NCBI GenBank assembly: GCA_016193385.1
Contig: JACPSF010000181.1
Coordinates: forward strand, 1-31,004
Origin: Deltaproteobacteria bacterium
Lineage (GTDB): Bacteria > Desulfobacterota_B > Binatia > UBA9968
Reading direction: 5' to 3'
Length of the DNA stretch: 31,004 nt
Made by a program: the position numbers and the translations under genes. The notes below the pieces were generated by a model. The model searched no databases and was not told where the DNA came from. It saw only the letters and a list, made by a program, of their open reading frames with translations. Positions 15,699 to 22,766 of the stretch are shown here, one piece after another (position 1 is the first letter of the stretch; each line of letters starts with the position of its first letter).

Positions 15699-15772
15699 CG
15701 GTTTCGTTTAAGCTATATATCTTAGCCTAATTTTGTGCGTTTTCCATTGGCCTTAGGCGCCGTCGTTGGCTT

Positions 15773-17164
15773 ATGGGTTCTGAGGCAAACCTCATAGATA
15801 AACTCTCCCGCATCGTCGGGCCGGAGCGCGTCCGCACGCATGGGGAGCATTTGGAGGAGGTTTCTTGGGACGCCTTGAGCGCAGGCAGGATTCATCCGCT
15901 CAAGCGTCCGGAGACCGCCTCGCCTTTGTGTGCCGTTCTGCCCGTTTCGACGGCTGAGGTTGGAGAGATCATCCTGCTGGCGAACGAGGAGAGGCTTGCC
16001 ATTGTCCCTTATGGGGGCGGTTCGGGGTTGATGGGTGGAGCGATCAGCCTGAGGCCAGGAATCGTTTTGGATATGAGAAAAATGGATCGGGTGCTTGAGA
16101 TCGACAAGGAAGCCTTTATGGTCCGCGCGCAGGCAGGCGCGGTTCTGGAGTCGCTGGAAAAGAGGCTAAACCAGGAGGGGCTCATGCTCGGCCATGATCC
16201 GTGGACCCTGCCGGTGGCGACCGTCGGCGGGGCGATATCTACGAATAGCCTGGGCTACCGGGGTGGGAAGTACGGCTCCATGGGGGATGAAGTGTTGGGA
16301 TTGGAGGCCGTCCTGCCCAATGGAGAGATTCTCCGTACCCGCGCTGTCGCCAAATCCTCCACCGGTATCAGCTTAAAGAGTCTCTTCATCGGCGGTGAGG
16401 GCTGCTTCGGCGTCATTGCGGAGGCGACTTTAAAGGTTTTCCCCGCGCCGGAAAAGCGCTCTCTCCATGCCGTGCGATTTTCCTCGTTTGAGACCGGGTT
16501 CGGAGCGATTCAAAAGATCTATGGTCTGGGGCTGAAACCTGCCCTGATGGACTTTGGCGATGATCCCTCCAAGTTCCAAAGCGGGGCAGTGCTCTACTTA
16601 GGTTTTGAAGGTGCTGAGGAGATGGTCGAGGCAGAGGAGCGCCTCGCTCTGAAGCTCTGCGAAGCGGAGGGCGCCCGCAAGCTGCCTCAAGACGAGGCGG
16701 AGACGTTCTGGCGCGAGCGCCATGTCATCGCGCGCCGGTTTCTGCAGCGCCGCCTAGAGAGGAGGGTGGGGAGAAGAGATGGGATCCGCTGGGAGTGGCT
16801 CCATGTAGCCTTGCCGGCGTCCCGGGTTCTGGCATTCAGAAAAGCAGCGATGGAAATTTTGGCTGAGCGCGGCATTGCGCTGCAGGAAAGCGGCCTGTGG
16901 ACTCAGCCTGAGCTTTTCTCCATGCGCTTGGCGGTGGAGGGGAGGGAAGACGAACAGGCGCAGGTCCGGCTTGAGGATGCCCTCGAGGATCTCCTTCGTT
17001 TGACGCAGGAGATGGGCGGGTCGATGGAGTACTGCCACGGCGTGGGTATAAAACTCGCCCCGCTTATGGCTGAGGAGCATGGCTTCGGGCTGGAGGTTAT
17101 GCGTCGGATCAAGCGGGTTCTCGATCCGAACAACATCATGAACCCGGGCAAGATGGGCCTTTAG
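15773..17164 (+). CDS. FAD-linked oxidase, GlcD/AGPS-like
   Basis: A 463-residue flavoprotein of the PCMH/VAO family. The FAD-binding half has VPYGGGSGLMGGAISLRPG (about 78-96) and DPWTLPVATVGGAISTNSLG, followed by GEGCFGVIAEATLKVFP. The C-terminal half has the cap domain and ends with HGVGIKLAPLM and KRVLDPNNIMNPGKMGL, the standard ending of glycolate/D-lactate oxidase subunits and alkyl-DHAP synthases. It should oxidise a 2-hydroxyacid or related substrate; no GlcE or GlcF partner is adjacent. Start ATG 15773; stands alone on the plus strand. Confidence 0.88.
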   Translation: MGSEANLIDKLSRIVGPERVRTHGEHLEEVSWDALSAGRIHPLKRPETASPLCAVLPVSTAEVGEIILLANEERLAIVPYGGGSGLMGGAISLRPGIVLDMRKMDRVLEIDKEAFMVRAQAGAVLESLEKRLNQEGLMLGHDPWTLPVATVGGAISTNSLGYRGGKYGSMGDEVLGLEAVLPNGEILRTRAVAKSSTGISLKSLFIGGEGCFGVIAEATLKVFPAPEKRSLHAVRFSSFETGFGAIQKIYGLGLKPALMDFGDDPSKFQSGAVLYLGFEGAEEMVEAEERLALKLCEAEGARKLPQDEAETFWRERHVIARRFLQRRLERRVGRRDGIRWEWLHVALPASRVLAFRKAAMEILAERGIALQESGLWTQPELFSMRLAVEGREDEQAQVRLEDALEDLLRLTQEMGGSMEYCHGVGIKLAPLMAEEHGFGLEVMRRIKRVLDPNNIMNPGKMGL

Positions 17165-17187
17165 CCGGTAGGATCAGAAGGCTGCTC

Positions 17188-17373
17188 ATGGGGACTGCTC
17201 TTATCCCGAAAAAAGCCTGCCCGTGTCTCGTGACTCTCATGCTCTGCGCCATGATCTCCGTTGGCGTCCATGCTCAGGCAAGAGGTCCAAGGGAAAAAGT
17301 GATCGTGGCGATTGGGGAGGTTGTCAATCTCTCCTTGTTGGAAGAGGTCCATTGGGAGTTGGGTCCCAAGTAG
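17188..17373 (+). pseudogene. possible truncated secreted-protein start
   Basis: A 61-residue frame with a credible signal peptide (basic start KKACP, hydrophobic LVTLMLCAMISVGV, then HAQA) followed by PREKVIVAIGEVVNLSLL, which recalls the mature start of NMT1-type solute-binding proteins. AGAAGG lies eight bases before its ATG. It then runs antisense into the 3' end of the solute-binding gene and stops. It may be the stranded 5' end of a rearranged gene, or chance. Confidence 0.3.
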
Positions 17374-18277
17374 GGCGCGGGGGGCCGAACGGAGGTGGTG
17401 GCGGGAGGCCTGTGGCCTCTGACCAGAAGCTGGGATCGTAGAAGCGCTCGATCGGATCGTGAGGGGGATCGTAGAGATCCATTTCAATGCGGAGTTGAAC
17501 CACGCGGTTGATATCTTGGGGATGAATTTCTGCGTTGGGAATCACGCGCGCCACCTTGGCCTCGGCCTGTTCCCGGCTGAGTCCCGCATGCTTTTCCATC
17601 AGTGCGAGGACTTCGCCGCGATTTTCTGTTTGCAGTGTCCACCGGGTAGCATCCACAAACGCGCGCACGAAGCGCAGGAGCTTGTCCTGGTTCCGGTATG
17701 CCCACGCCCTGCGGGTCCAGCAGGCGGCGGTGGGATAGTCGGGAATATGGTCGGCGGCGCGGGCCAAGAGAATGAAGCCTTCGCTGAGGGCTTGGGTGTC
17801 GTAGGGCGGAGCGACCATGCAAGCAGAGACCTCTCCTCTGCGTAGCGCCTCCAAGCGAAAAGGTGAGGTCCCAATGATCTTGACCTCGTATTCGCTCTCG
17901 CGCACGCTATAGTCCCGTAGAATCTTGCGCCGATGCAGATCATAGTTAGAGTCGCCGGGGTCGCCCGCGATCACTTTCCCCCTGAGGTCCCTCGGCGATT
18001 TGATGTCCCTAGCCCCGAAGAGCTTTACCTCAAGATCTTTTTCGGTCATGAGGACGAGGACGAAGTCCTGTCCATCGCGAGTGGCCCTGGCGATCATGGT
18101 GTCGGGACTCGTGAGGCTGAGGTCCCAGCGCCCCTCGGCCATCCCGCGGTTATGTTCCGGAGCGAAGGTGGCGATTTCGAACTCGGTCTCAAGATCATGA
18201 TGACGGAAGAAATCTTTCTCACGGGCGACCACAAAGGCTGGGAGGGGATAGTAACCAATGGTGCGGAGTCTGTCCAT
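17324..18277 (-). CDS. NMT1/SsuA-like solute-binding protein without signal peptide
   Basis: A 317-residue periplasmic-binding-fold protein. It starts directly with RTIGYYPLPAFVVAREKDFF, the first strand and helix of the fold; then SLTSPDTMIARAT and DLRGKVIAGDPGDSNYDLHR mark lobe 1 and the ligand pocket, and ERFYDPSFWSEATGL marks the end of the conserved region. The last 27 residues are Pro-rich and may be read-through tail. Relatives bind taurine-like, pyrimidine or aromatic compounds for ABC import. There is no signal peptide, so export is doubtful unless a start has been lost. The repeat at 18290 ends 13 bases upstream and GGAG for this start sits beside it. Confidence 0.8.
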   Translation of the reverse strand: MDRLRTIGYYPLPAFVVAREKDFFRHHDLETEFEIATFAPEHNRGMAEGRWDLSLTSPDTMIARATRDGQDFVLVLMTEKDLEVKLFGARDIKSPRDLRGKVIAGDPGDSNYDLHRRKILRDYSVRESEYEVKIIGTSPFRLEALRRGEVSACMVAPPYDTQALSEGFILLARAADHIPDYPTAACWTRRAWAYRNQDKLLRFVRAFVDATRWTLQTENRGEVLALMEKHAGLSREQAEAKVARVIPNAEIHPQDINRVVQLRIEMDLYDPPHDPIERFYDPSFWSEATGLPPPPPFGPPRPTWDPTPNGPLPTRRD

Positions 18278-18289
18278 GATGGCTCTCCG

Positions 18290-18501
18290 TTGACGGTTCG
18301 ACTCATGCCCCGTGCTGACTTCGGCGAGCTCCCTTCGATTGACTCAGGGCCTGAGCTTGTCGAAGGCAGTCGAGCCGTGCACGGGGTCAAGTTGTTCGTA
18401 TGTCGCTCACCGTCAACCCTGAGCAAGCCCCGCGCTGTGGTTCGACCTTGCTCACCGTCCTGAGCTTGTCGAAGGGTGGGCGGGGTGTCGAATGGGTTGA
18501 C
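18290..18501. repeat. structured repeat, copy 2, with two nested inserts
   Basis: Same element as at 806-943, but 212 bp long. The difference is accounted for by two inserts, 18332-18367 (36 bp) and 18441-18479 (39 bp), less one G. Each insert is an imperfect palindrome containing TGAGCTTGTCGAAGG. The first starts CCTTCGA and ends TCGAAGG. The second one breaks the strong CCCCGC/GCGGGG hairpin of the host element. With its flanks it fills the 326-base gap between the solute-binding gene and the M48 gene. Confidence 0.85.
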
Positions 18502-18511
18502 GTATGTTCTT

Positions 18512-18611
18512 CTAGGGCAAACCCTGCGGTCTGTCAAGCAACGCCTTGATCTCGGTCACGTCGACATTGGCTTGCTCGTTGCCATGAATGAAGGAAACGG
18601 CTAGTGTTTAG
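18512..18611 (-). pseudogene. possible gene remnant
   Basis: A minus-strand frame of about 32 codons between a TAA and the stop at 18512-18514 reads like protein (AVSFIHGNEQANVDVTEIK, then LLDRPQGLP). It has no start and slightly overlaps the M48 start. It may be the 3' end of a gene once upstream of the solute-binding gene. Family not recognised. Confidence 0.25.
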
Positions 18612-19824
18612 TGTGGTGCGCGGGGTCCAATTTCTGTTCTTGGGTCTTTTCTCAAGCCTGCTCGCTGGCTGTGTCGCCGCGCCGATTACGGGAAGAAATC
18701 AGCTCATGCTGGTCTCGGAAGGTCAGGAGGTGGCGCTCGGCGAGGAGGCCTACCGCCACATTTTGCGCGAGAGTGTTCTGTCAAACAATCCCGAGGCCCT
18801 GCGGATCGTGCGCAAGGTGGGGGAAAGAATCGCCCGGGCCGCGAATAAGCCCGATTACAAGTGGGAATTCAAAGTTATCAATGATCCGGAGATGATCAAC
18901 GCCTTTGCCGTGCCGGGTGGAAAAACGGCGGTCTACACCGGGATCTTTCCGGTCGCGCGCGACGAGGCCGGCTTGGCCGTTGTCCTTGGACATGAGGTTG
19001 CCCATGCCCTGGCGCGTCATGCGGGAGAGAGAATGAGCCAATCCATGCTGGTGCAGCTCGGAGGGGTGGGGCTTTCGGCGGCTCTTGGCAGTAATCCCCA
19101 GCTCGCCAATCAGGTACTGCAGGCCTATGGGCTGGGGGCTGGATTGGGGATCATCCTTCCCTTCAGTCGGTCGCAGGAATCGGAGGCGGACCGGATCGGC
19201 CTGATTCTGATGGCGAAGGCGGGCTATGATCCCAGAGCGTCCTTAGAGGTTTGGGAAAGGATGGAAAAGAAGGAATCCGGCAGGCAACGGGGTGCGCCTC
19301 CCGAGTATCTTTCCACGCATCCGGGCTATGAAACCCGTACTCAACAGCTCCGCTCTTGGATCCCGGAGGCCATGAAATACTATCAGCCCGAGGAGCAGAG
19401 GGTAGAGTTCCTGCCGTCCTCGGACATTTTGGATTCGCCGGTCGCTAAAGCGGAAAGAGAATTGCTGAAGAGGATCCAGGCCATCAACCAGCAGGCGGAA
19501 GACCCGCGCGGCGAGCGGGCGGTGGTGGAGGCGGTCGGTTACAGTTTGCGTATGAATCCGTCGTTAGTCTATCAGGAAAGGCAGCAGCTAAAGACGGGAT
19601 ACGGTCAGTACGCCGCTCTCAGAGCGCTTTCTTCTATGGGCAGATCGCCATTGAGGCGAGTCGTGACGGACTACGAAAGAGGCCTCGGCTGGTCCGACTT
19701 GGCCCAAGCCCACGGTACTAAGCTCACCGAGCTACTTTCCTGGATGGGCGAGCTTAGACGCACCGTTTCGGTGTTTTCTGGGCAGCTACGGAGCGCTCCT
19801 TCCCCAGGGTATCGAACCAGGTAG
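18604..19824 (+). CDS. M48-family metallopeptidase lipoprotein with C-terminal extension
   Basis: A 406-residue zinc peptidase. The N-terminus is a lipoprotein signal with lipobox LLAGC (Cys23). The zinc site is HEVAH (130-134) in VVLGHEVAHALARH, with the third ligand Glu in SRSQESEADRIGL (188-200). STHPGYETR is also typical of BepA/LoiP-type enzymes, which handle outer-membrane protein quality control. Residues about 275-406 are an extra region; it contains YGQYAALRALSSMGRS and ERGLGWSDLAQAHG, like small periplasmic proteins with a GW-IA motif. Start GTG 18604, with AAGGAA upstream. An intrinsic terminator lies 137 bases after the stop. Confidence 0.88.
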   Translation: MFSVVRGVQFLFLGLFSSLLAGCVAAPITGRNQLMLVSEGQEVALGEEAYRHILRESVLSNNPEALRIVRKVGERIARAANKPDYKWEFKVINDPEMINAFAVPGGKTAVYTGIFPVARDEAGLAVVLGHEVAHALARHAGERMSQSMLVQLGGVGLSAALGSNPQLANQVLQAYGLGAGLGIILPFSRSQESEADRIGLILMAKAGYDPRASLEVWERMEKKESGRQRGAPPEYLSTHPGYETRTQQLRSWIPEAMKYYQPEEQRVEFLPSSDILDSPVAKAERELLKRIQAINQQAEDPRGERAVVEAVGYSLRMNPSLVYQERQQLKTGYGQYAALRALSSMGRSPLRRVVTDYERGLGWSDLAQAHGTKLTELLSWMGELRRTVSVFSGQLRSAPSPGYRTR

Positions 19825-19859
19825 GCGATGCATCGCGGGACGGAGCTCCACAGGGGCCT

Positions 19860-19888
19860 TTGACAATGGAGAAAAATCCAGATAAGGA
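19860..19888 (+). promoter_or_regulatory. possible promoter upstream of the zinc-ribbon gene
   Basis: TTGACA (19860-19865) is a perfect -35 box. With a 17-base spacer the -10 would be TAAGGA (19883-19888), a poor match. If used, it would give a transcript of about 100 bases running into the terminator at 19962-19996. Confidence 0.3.
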
Positions 19889-19961
19889 TCATAAAAGGAG
19901 TTTTTCACAGGGCTGATGCAGGAACGAGTCAAGCCTTCGAGCAGGGTTTCATTATTGGCTA

Positions 19962-19996
19962 AGAAATGCACCCACGAGGGTGCATTTCTTTTTTTT
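19962..19996 (+). terminator. strong intrinsic terminator
   Basis: A perfect 12-bp stem, AGAAATGCACCC (19962-19973) with GGGTGCATTTCT (19978-19989), 4-base loop ACGA, followed by an 8-T run (19989-19996). It would end transcription from the M48 gene. It lies directly before the start of the zinc-ribbon gene. Confidence 0.9.
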
Positions 19997-20015
19997 AGGA
20001 ATGGAGGTTTTTAAG

Positions 20016-20744
20016 TTGCGCGAGCAGTTGGAGATCCTAGCCTCGCTGCAGGAAATCGATCGCGAAATCCGGGACAAAAATATCGCCAGGAGCGCGCTCC
20101 TAGCGGAGCTTCAAAAGAACGAGGGAGAGCTTCAGGCCAAGAGAGCCGAAATGGCAACGCTCACAGGTGAGTGGGGGGAAAAGGATAAGCTCAGGCAGGA
20201 GAAGGAGCGCACTTTGCAGGAAGAGGGTCGAAAGGCGGTGGAGAAGCGGATGCGCTTAAATCGCATCAAGAACATCAAAGAGCTTCAGGCCCTGCAGCGG
20301 GAAATCGATCAGATCAAGGAGAGCAATGCGCAATTAGAGGAAGCGTTGATTCATATTCTCGAAGAGTTGGAGGCTTGCGGTGCCACGCTCAAGGCGAAGG
20401 AGGCGGAGCTCAAGCAGTTGGACGGGGCCTGCGGCGAGAAGCGGGCTCAGACCGAAGCGCAGCTCGCCGGGATCGAACAGGCGATCGCCGAGGCCTCCAA
20501 GGCGCGTCAGGCGATTGCCGGCCAGCTCAACGGAAATCTGATCGAGCGCTATGAGCTCATATTTTCCCGTCGGGGGGGTGTGGCGGTGGTGGGGGTTACC
20601 GATGGAATCTGTCAGGGATGCTACATGAATATCCCGCCGCAGCTCTGGAATGAGATCATCAGAAGCGAGCGATTGAATCTCTGTCCCAGTTGCAACCGTA
20701 TCCTTTACCATAAGCCCACCGTTCCAAACGACAAGCGGGTTTAG
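20016..20744 (+). CDS. coiled-coil C4-type zinc-ribbon protein
   Basis: A 242-residue protein: a long antiparallel coiled coil (residues about 5-175, rich in Lys, Glu, Ala and Leu) followed by a zinc ribbon with two cysteine pairs, CQGCYMNIPP and LCPSCNRILY. This is the CT398/DUF164 family, common upstream of rnhA and rnpB; it is proposed to bind RNA or protein partners but its function is not settled. TTG 20016 is preferred because GGAGG lies eight bases before it and the family begins with REQLEIL; ATG 20001, five residues upstream, is the alternative. rnhA follows after five bases. Confidence 0.87.
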   Translation: MREQLEILASLQEIDREIRDKNIARSALLAELQKNEGELQAKRAEMATLTGEWGEKDKLRQEKERTLQEEGRKAVEKRMRLNRIKNIKELQALQREIDQIKESNAQLEEALIHILEELEACGATLKAKEAELKQLDGACGEKRAQTEAQLAGIEQAIAEASKARQAIAGQLNGNLIERYELIFSRRGGVAVVGVTDGICQGCYMNIPPQLWNEIIRSERLNLCPSCNRILYHKPTVPNDKRV

Positions 20745-20749
20745 ATCCT

Positions 20750-21196
20750 ATGGCCGGCGATTCCGGGCGGGAGTGGCTCCTCATGGTAGACGGGGCGGCG
20801 CGGGGAAATCCGGGTGAGGCAGGATGCGGCGCCGTCATCTATAACGAGACCGGAGCCGTCGTGGAAGAAGTTTTCCGCTATCTCGGCCGCGCCACGAATA
20901 ACGTCGCTGAGTACGAGGCCCTGCTAGTCGGCCTCGAAGGAGTCCTTCGCTTAGGGGGGCGAAGGCTAAGAATACAGAGCGACTCCGAGCTTCTGGTGCG
21001 CCAGCTGACCGGTCAATATCGGGTCAGGGATGAAAAACTCAAAAAGCTCTATGGTAAAGCGGTCTCTTTGTTGGGTCGGCTTGACGCCTATCGTATCATT
21101 CACGTGCCGCGGGAGCAGAATTGGATGGCCGACCGGCTAGCGAACCGCGCCATCGACAGCGCGCTAAAAAAGAGAGCGCCACAAAGGGGCTCTTAG
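20750..21196 (+). CDS. rnhA: ribonuclease HI family protein
   Basis: A 148-residue RNase H fold enzyme that cuts RNA in RNA-DNA hybrids. The catalytic acids are all visible: D14 in MVDGAARGNPG, E54 in NNVAEYEAL, D78 in IQSDSELLV and D128 in NWMADRLAN. The length fits bacterial RNase HI without an extra hybrid-binding domain. It forms an operon with the zinc-ribbon gene and is followed by rnpB after 16 bases; the same gene order is seen in other bacteria. Confidence 0.93.
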   Translation: MAGDSGREWLLMVDGAARGNPGEAGCGAVIYNETGAVVEEVFRYLGRATNNVAEYEALLVGLEGVLRLGGRRLRIQSDSELLVRQLTGQYRVRDEKLKKLYGKAVSLLGRLDAYRIIHVPREQNWMADRLANRAIDSALKKRAPQRGS

Positions 21197-21212
21197 GTTT
21201 CAAAATTTCATC

Positions 21213-21601
21213 GGGCTAAAGTGGATCAAGCGGTCGCTCCTCATGCCCCTGCGATGGGGCTTACGGTGAGGAGAGGAAAGTCCGGACTCCACAGGACAGG
21301 GTGGCCGTTAACGGCGGCCCCGAGTGATCGGGGGAAAGTGCCACAGAAAAGATACCGCCTGCCGGTTTTGCCGGCAGGTAAGGGTGAAAAGGTGAGGTAA
21401 GAGCTCACCGGTCCGCCAGTGATGGCGGATGCCGGGTAAACCCCACCCGGAGCAAGACCAAATAGGAGGGTTGGGTGGTCCGCCCTTAGCCCTCGGGTAA
21501 GGTCGCTAGACCCTGTGAGCAATCATAGGGCAAGATGAATGACCGCTATGGCTCCTCCTAGGAGTCAAGACAAAATCCGGCTTACCGATCCACTTTAGCC
21601 C
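21213..21601 (+). ncRNA. rnpB: RNase P RNA, bacterial class A
   Basis: The catalytic RNA that matures tRNA 5' ends. GAGGAAAGTCCGGACTCC (21273-21290) is the conserved P4/CR-I core and AGACAAAATCCGGCTTA (21568-21584) is its distal partner. The GACCCTGTGAGCAA region near 21510 is also conserved. The ends pair perfectly: 21213-21227 with 21587-21601 gives a 15-bp P1 helix. Internal stems such as GCCTGCCGG/CCGGCAGG (about 21357-21378) are intact. The length is normal for class A. Confidence 0.97.
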
Positions 21602-21720
21602 ACCTTCAAAACCCGACCGGAAAAACCGGTGTTTTTCCCTCCCCGAGCCAGCCAGGCGAGCAGTTTCATTTTGAGCCGGTAGTGCTGTTTCTCAAAGGCC
21701 AGCCGTATTTTTTTCAACAT
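21595..21720 (-). CDS. small basic ORF, 41 aa, antisense to the rnpB 3' side
   Basis: ATG at 21720 opens 41 codons ending at TAA 21595-21597. The product is rich in Lys and Arg with alternating hydrophobic residues (MLKKIRLAFEKQHYRLKMK, then LLAWLARGG), so it could form an amphipathic helix. No clear Shine-Dalgarno or promoter is seen, and the 3' end overlaps rnpB on the other strand. It may be chance. Confidence 0.25.
   Translation of the reverse strand: MLKKIRLAFEKQHYRLKMKLLAWLARGGKNTGFSGRVLKVG
21616..21636 (+). terminator. weak candidate terminator for rnpB
   Basis: ACCGG (21616-21620) pairs with CCGGT (21626-21630) over five A residues, then G and five T residues follow. The stem is short. 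Confidence 0.45.
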
Positions 21721-21771
21721 ATTGTGTTTAATTCCAAATAGACCCTTCAAGCGTTCTATATATTGTGATTT

Positions 21772-21817
21772 CCGCTAAAATTTCACCCGTTTATGTCCAT
21801 AGCGGGCGATTTTTTTT
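21772..21817 (+). terminator. candidate terminator before mraZ
   Basis: CCGCTA (21772-21777) pairs with TAGCGG (21800-21805) across a 22-base loop; GCGA and eight T residues follow. It ends just before the mraZ -35 box and would insulate the cluster from rnpB transcription. Confidence 0.4.
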
Positions 21818-21818
21818 G

Positions 21819-21847
21819 TTGACAGGATACCTCGCTAAGGCTATAAG
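21819..21847 (+). promoter_or_regulatory. mraZ (dcw cluster) promoter
   Basis: TTGACA (21819-21824), a 17-base spacer, and TATAAG (21842-21847): nearly consensus sigma-70. Transcription would start near 21854, giving a leader of about 45 bases before mraZ. Confidence 0.8.
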
Positions 21848-21857
21848 TTGCCCGTAG

Positions 21858-21882
21858 TGGGATAAAGTGGGATATATTCCCA
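21858..21882 (+). promoter_or_regulatory. MraZ-binding boxes
   Basis: TGGGA at 21858-21862 and again at 21868-21872 are spaced ten bases apart, the arrangement described for MraZ operators (TGGGN boxes). An inverted copy, TCCCA, is at 21878-21882. They lie just downstream of the predicted start point, so MraZ binding should repress the cluster. Confidence 0.75.
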
Positions 21883-21898
21883 TATCCCGGTAGGGGCA

Positions 21899-22351
21899 AT
21901 GTTTCGCGGTAGCTTCCAGCATACCATCGACTCCAAAGGACGCTTGAGCATCCCGGCAAAATTTCGCGAGATGCTTCTGGAAAAAGGTGACGAACGGATC
22001 GTGATGACTAATTTCGTCGTCGATGGCGCCCGCTGCCTCGATGTCTATCCGCTCGATGAGTGGGTTCGCTTCGAGGAGGAGATCAGAAAAAAACCGAAGT
22101 TCGAGCGGCGCATGATCCTTTTCCAGAATTATTACCTCGGCGGCGCCTGTGAGTGCGTGGTGGACAAGCAGGGACGCATTCTCATTCCACCGCTGCTCCG
22201 GCAGTACGCCAATCTCAAACGCGACGCCGTGCTCGTATCGGCCTTGGAAAAGTTTCGCGTCTGGGATCAGGAGGCGTGGAAGAAAATGTTCGGTGAGGCG
22301 GAGGAGAAATTGATGCAGGATCCTGATTTTCTCAATGACTTGGGGTTATAG
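21899..22351 (+). CDS. mraZ: transcriptional regulator MraZ
   Basis: A 150-residue protein with two SpoVT/AbrB half-domains: FRGSFQHTIDSKGRLSIPAKF (start) and GGACECVVDKQGRILIPPLLR (about 81-101); each holds the DxKGR/DxQGR signature. MraZ forms ring-shaped oligomers and binds TGGGN repeats upstream of itself. The boxes at 21858-21882 are the likely site. First gene of the division/cell-wall cluster. The ribosome site is only AGGGG two bases before ATG. Confidence 0.95.
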   Translation: MFRGSFQHTIDSKGRLSIPAKFREMLLEKGDERIVMTNFVVDGARCLDVYPLDEWVRFEEEIRKKPKFERRMILFQNYYLGGACECVVDKQGRILIPPLLRQYANLKRDAVLVSALEKFRVWDQEAWKKMFGEAEEKLMQDPDFLNDLGL

Positions 22352-22401
22352 CCCCTTGTCGTGCCAAACCGTCGTGGCTCTGGTGCGAAAGGAGGAAAGG
22401 C

Positions 22402-22764
22402 ATGCTGCAACGAAACATCATCCAGGACATCTCGGTGATTGACGTGTCCGGCGATATCGATTTTCGCGAGATGATCAAGATCAAGGACGTCATCGGCGCC
22501 TTGATTGAAAGAGACCAGACCAAAGTCGTCTTGAATCTCAAGGCGGTCGACCACATCAACTACTTGAGCATCGGCGTGCTGGTGGAGAGACTGCGATTGC
22601 TGCGCAACCTGAACGGTGATTTGAAGCTTGCCGGGATGAGCCCTTTTTTACGAGATATTTTTAAGGTGGTGGGGATGGATCAATTCTTTGAAGAGTACAC
22701 TTCGCTGGAAGAGGCGATCGAGAGCTTCGACGACGACTGGGAGGGTGACGGGACCTATCACTGA
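22402..22764 (+). CDS. STAS-domain protein (anti-sigma factor antagonist type)
   Basis: A 120-residue single STAS domain: ISVIDVSGDIDFREM (N-terminal strand), VVLNLKAVDHINYLSIGVL around the usual phosphorylation loop with S56, and GDLKLAGMSPFLRDIFKVVGM at the end. SpoIIAA-like proteins bind partner kinases or anti-sigma factors when unphosphorylated. An acidic tail (DDDWEGDG) is extra. AAAGGAGG lies six bases before ATG. It sits between mraZ and rsmH in the cluster, with no kinase or sigma gene visible, so its partner is unknown. Confidence 0.88.
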   Translation: MLQRNIIQDISVIDVSGDIDFREMIKIKDVIGALIERDQTKVVLNLKAVDHINYLSIGVLVERLRLLRNLNGDLKLAGMSPFLRDIFKVVGMDQFFEEYTSLEEAIESFDDDWEGDGTYH

Positions 22765-22766
22765 CC

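Noticed and set aside
18290..18501. Insertion sequence or attachment site
   Set aside because: No transposase or integrase frame and no tRNA is present; the element is too short and is better described as a non-coding structured repeat.
21241..21522. 93-residue minus-strand frame
   Set aside because: It is the complement of the RNase P RNA core.
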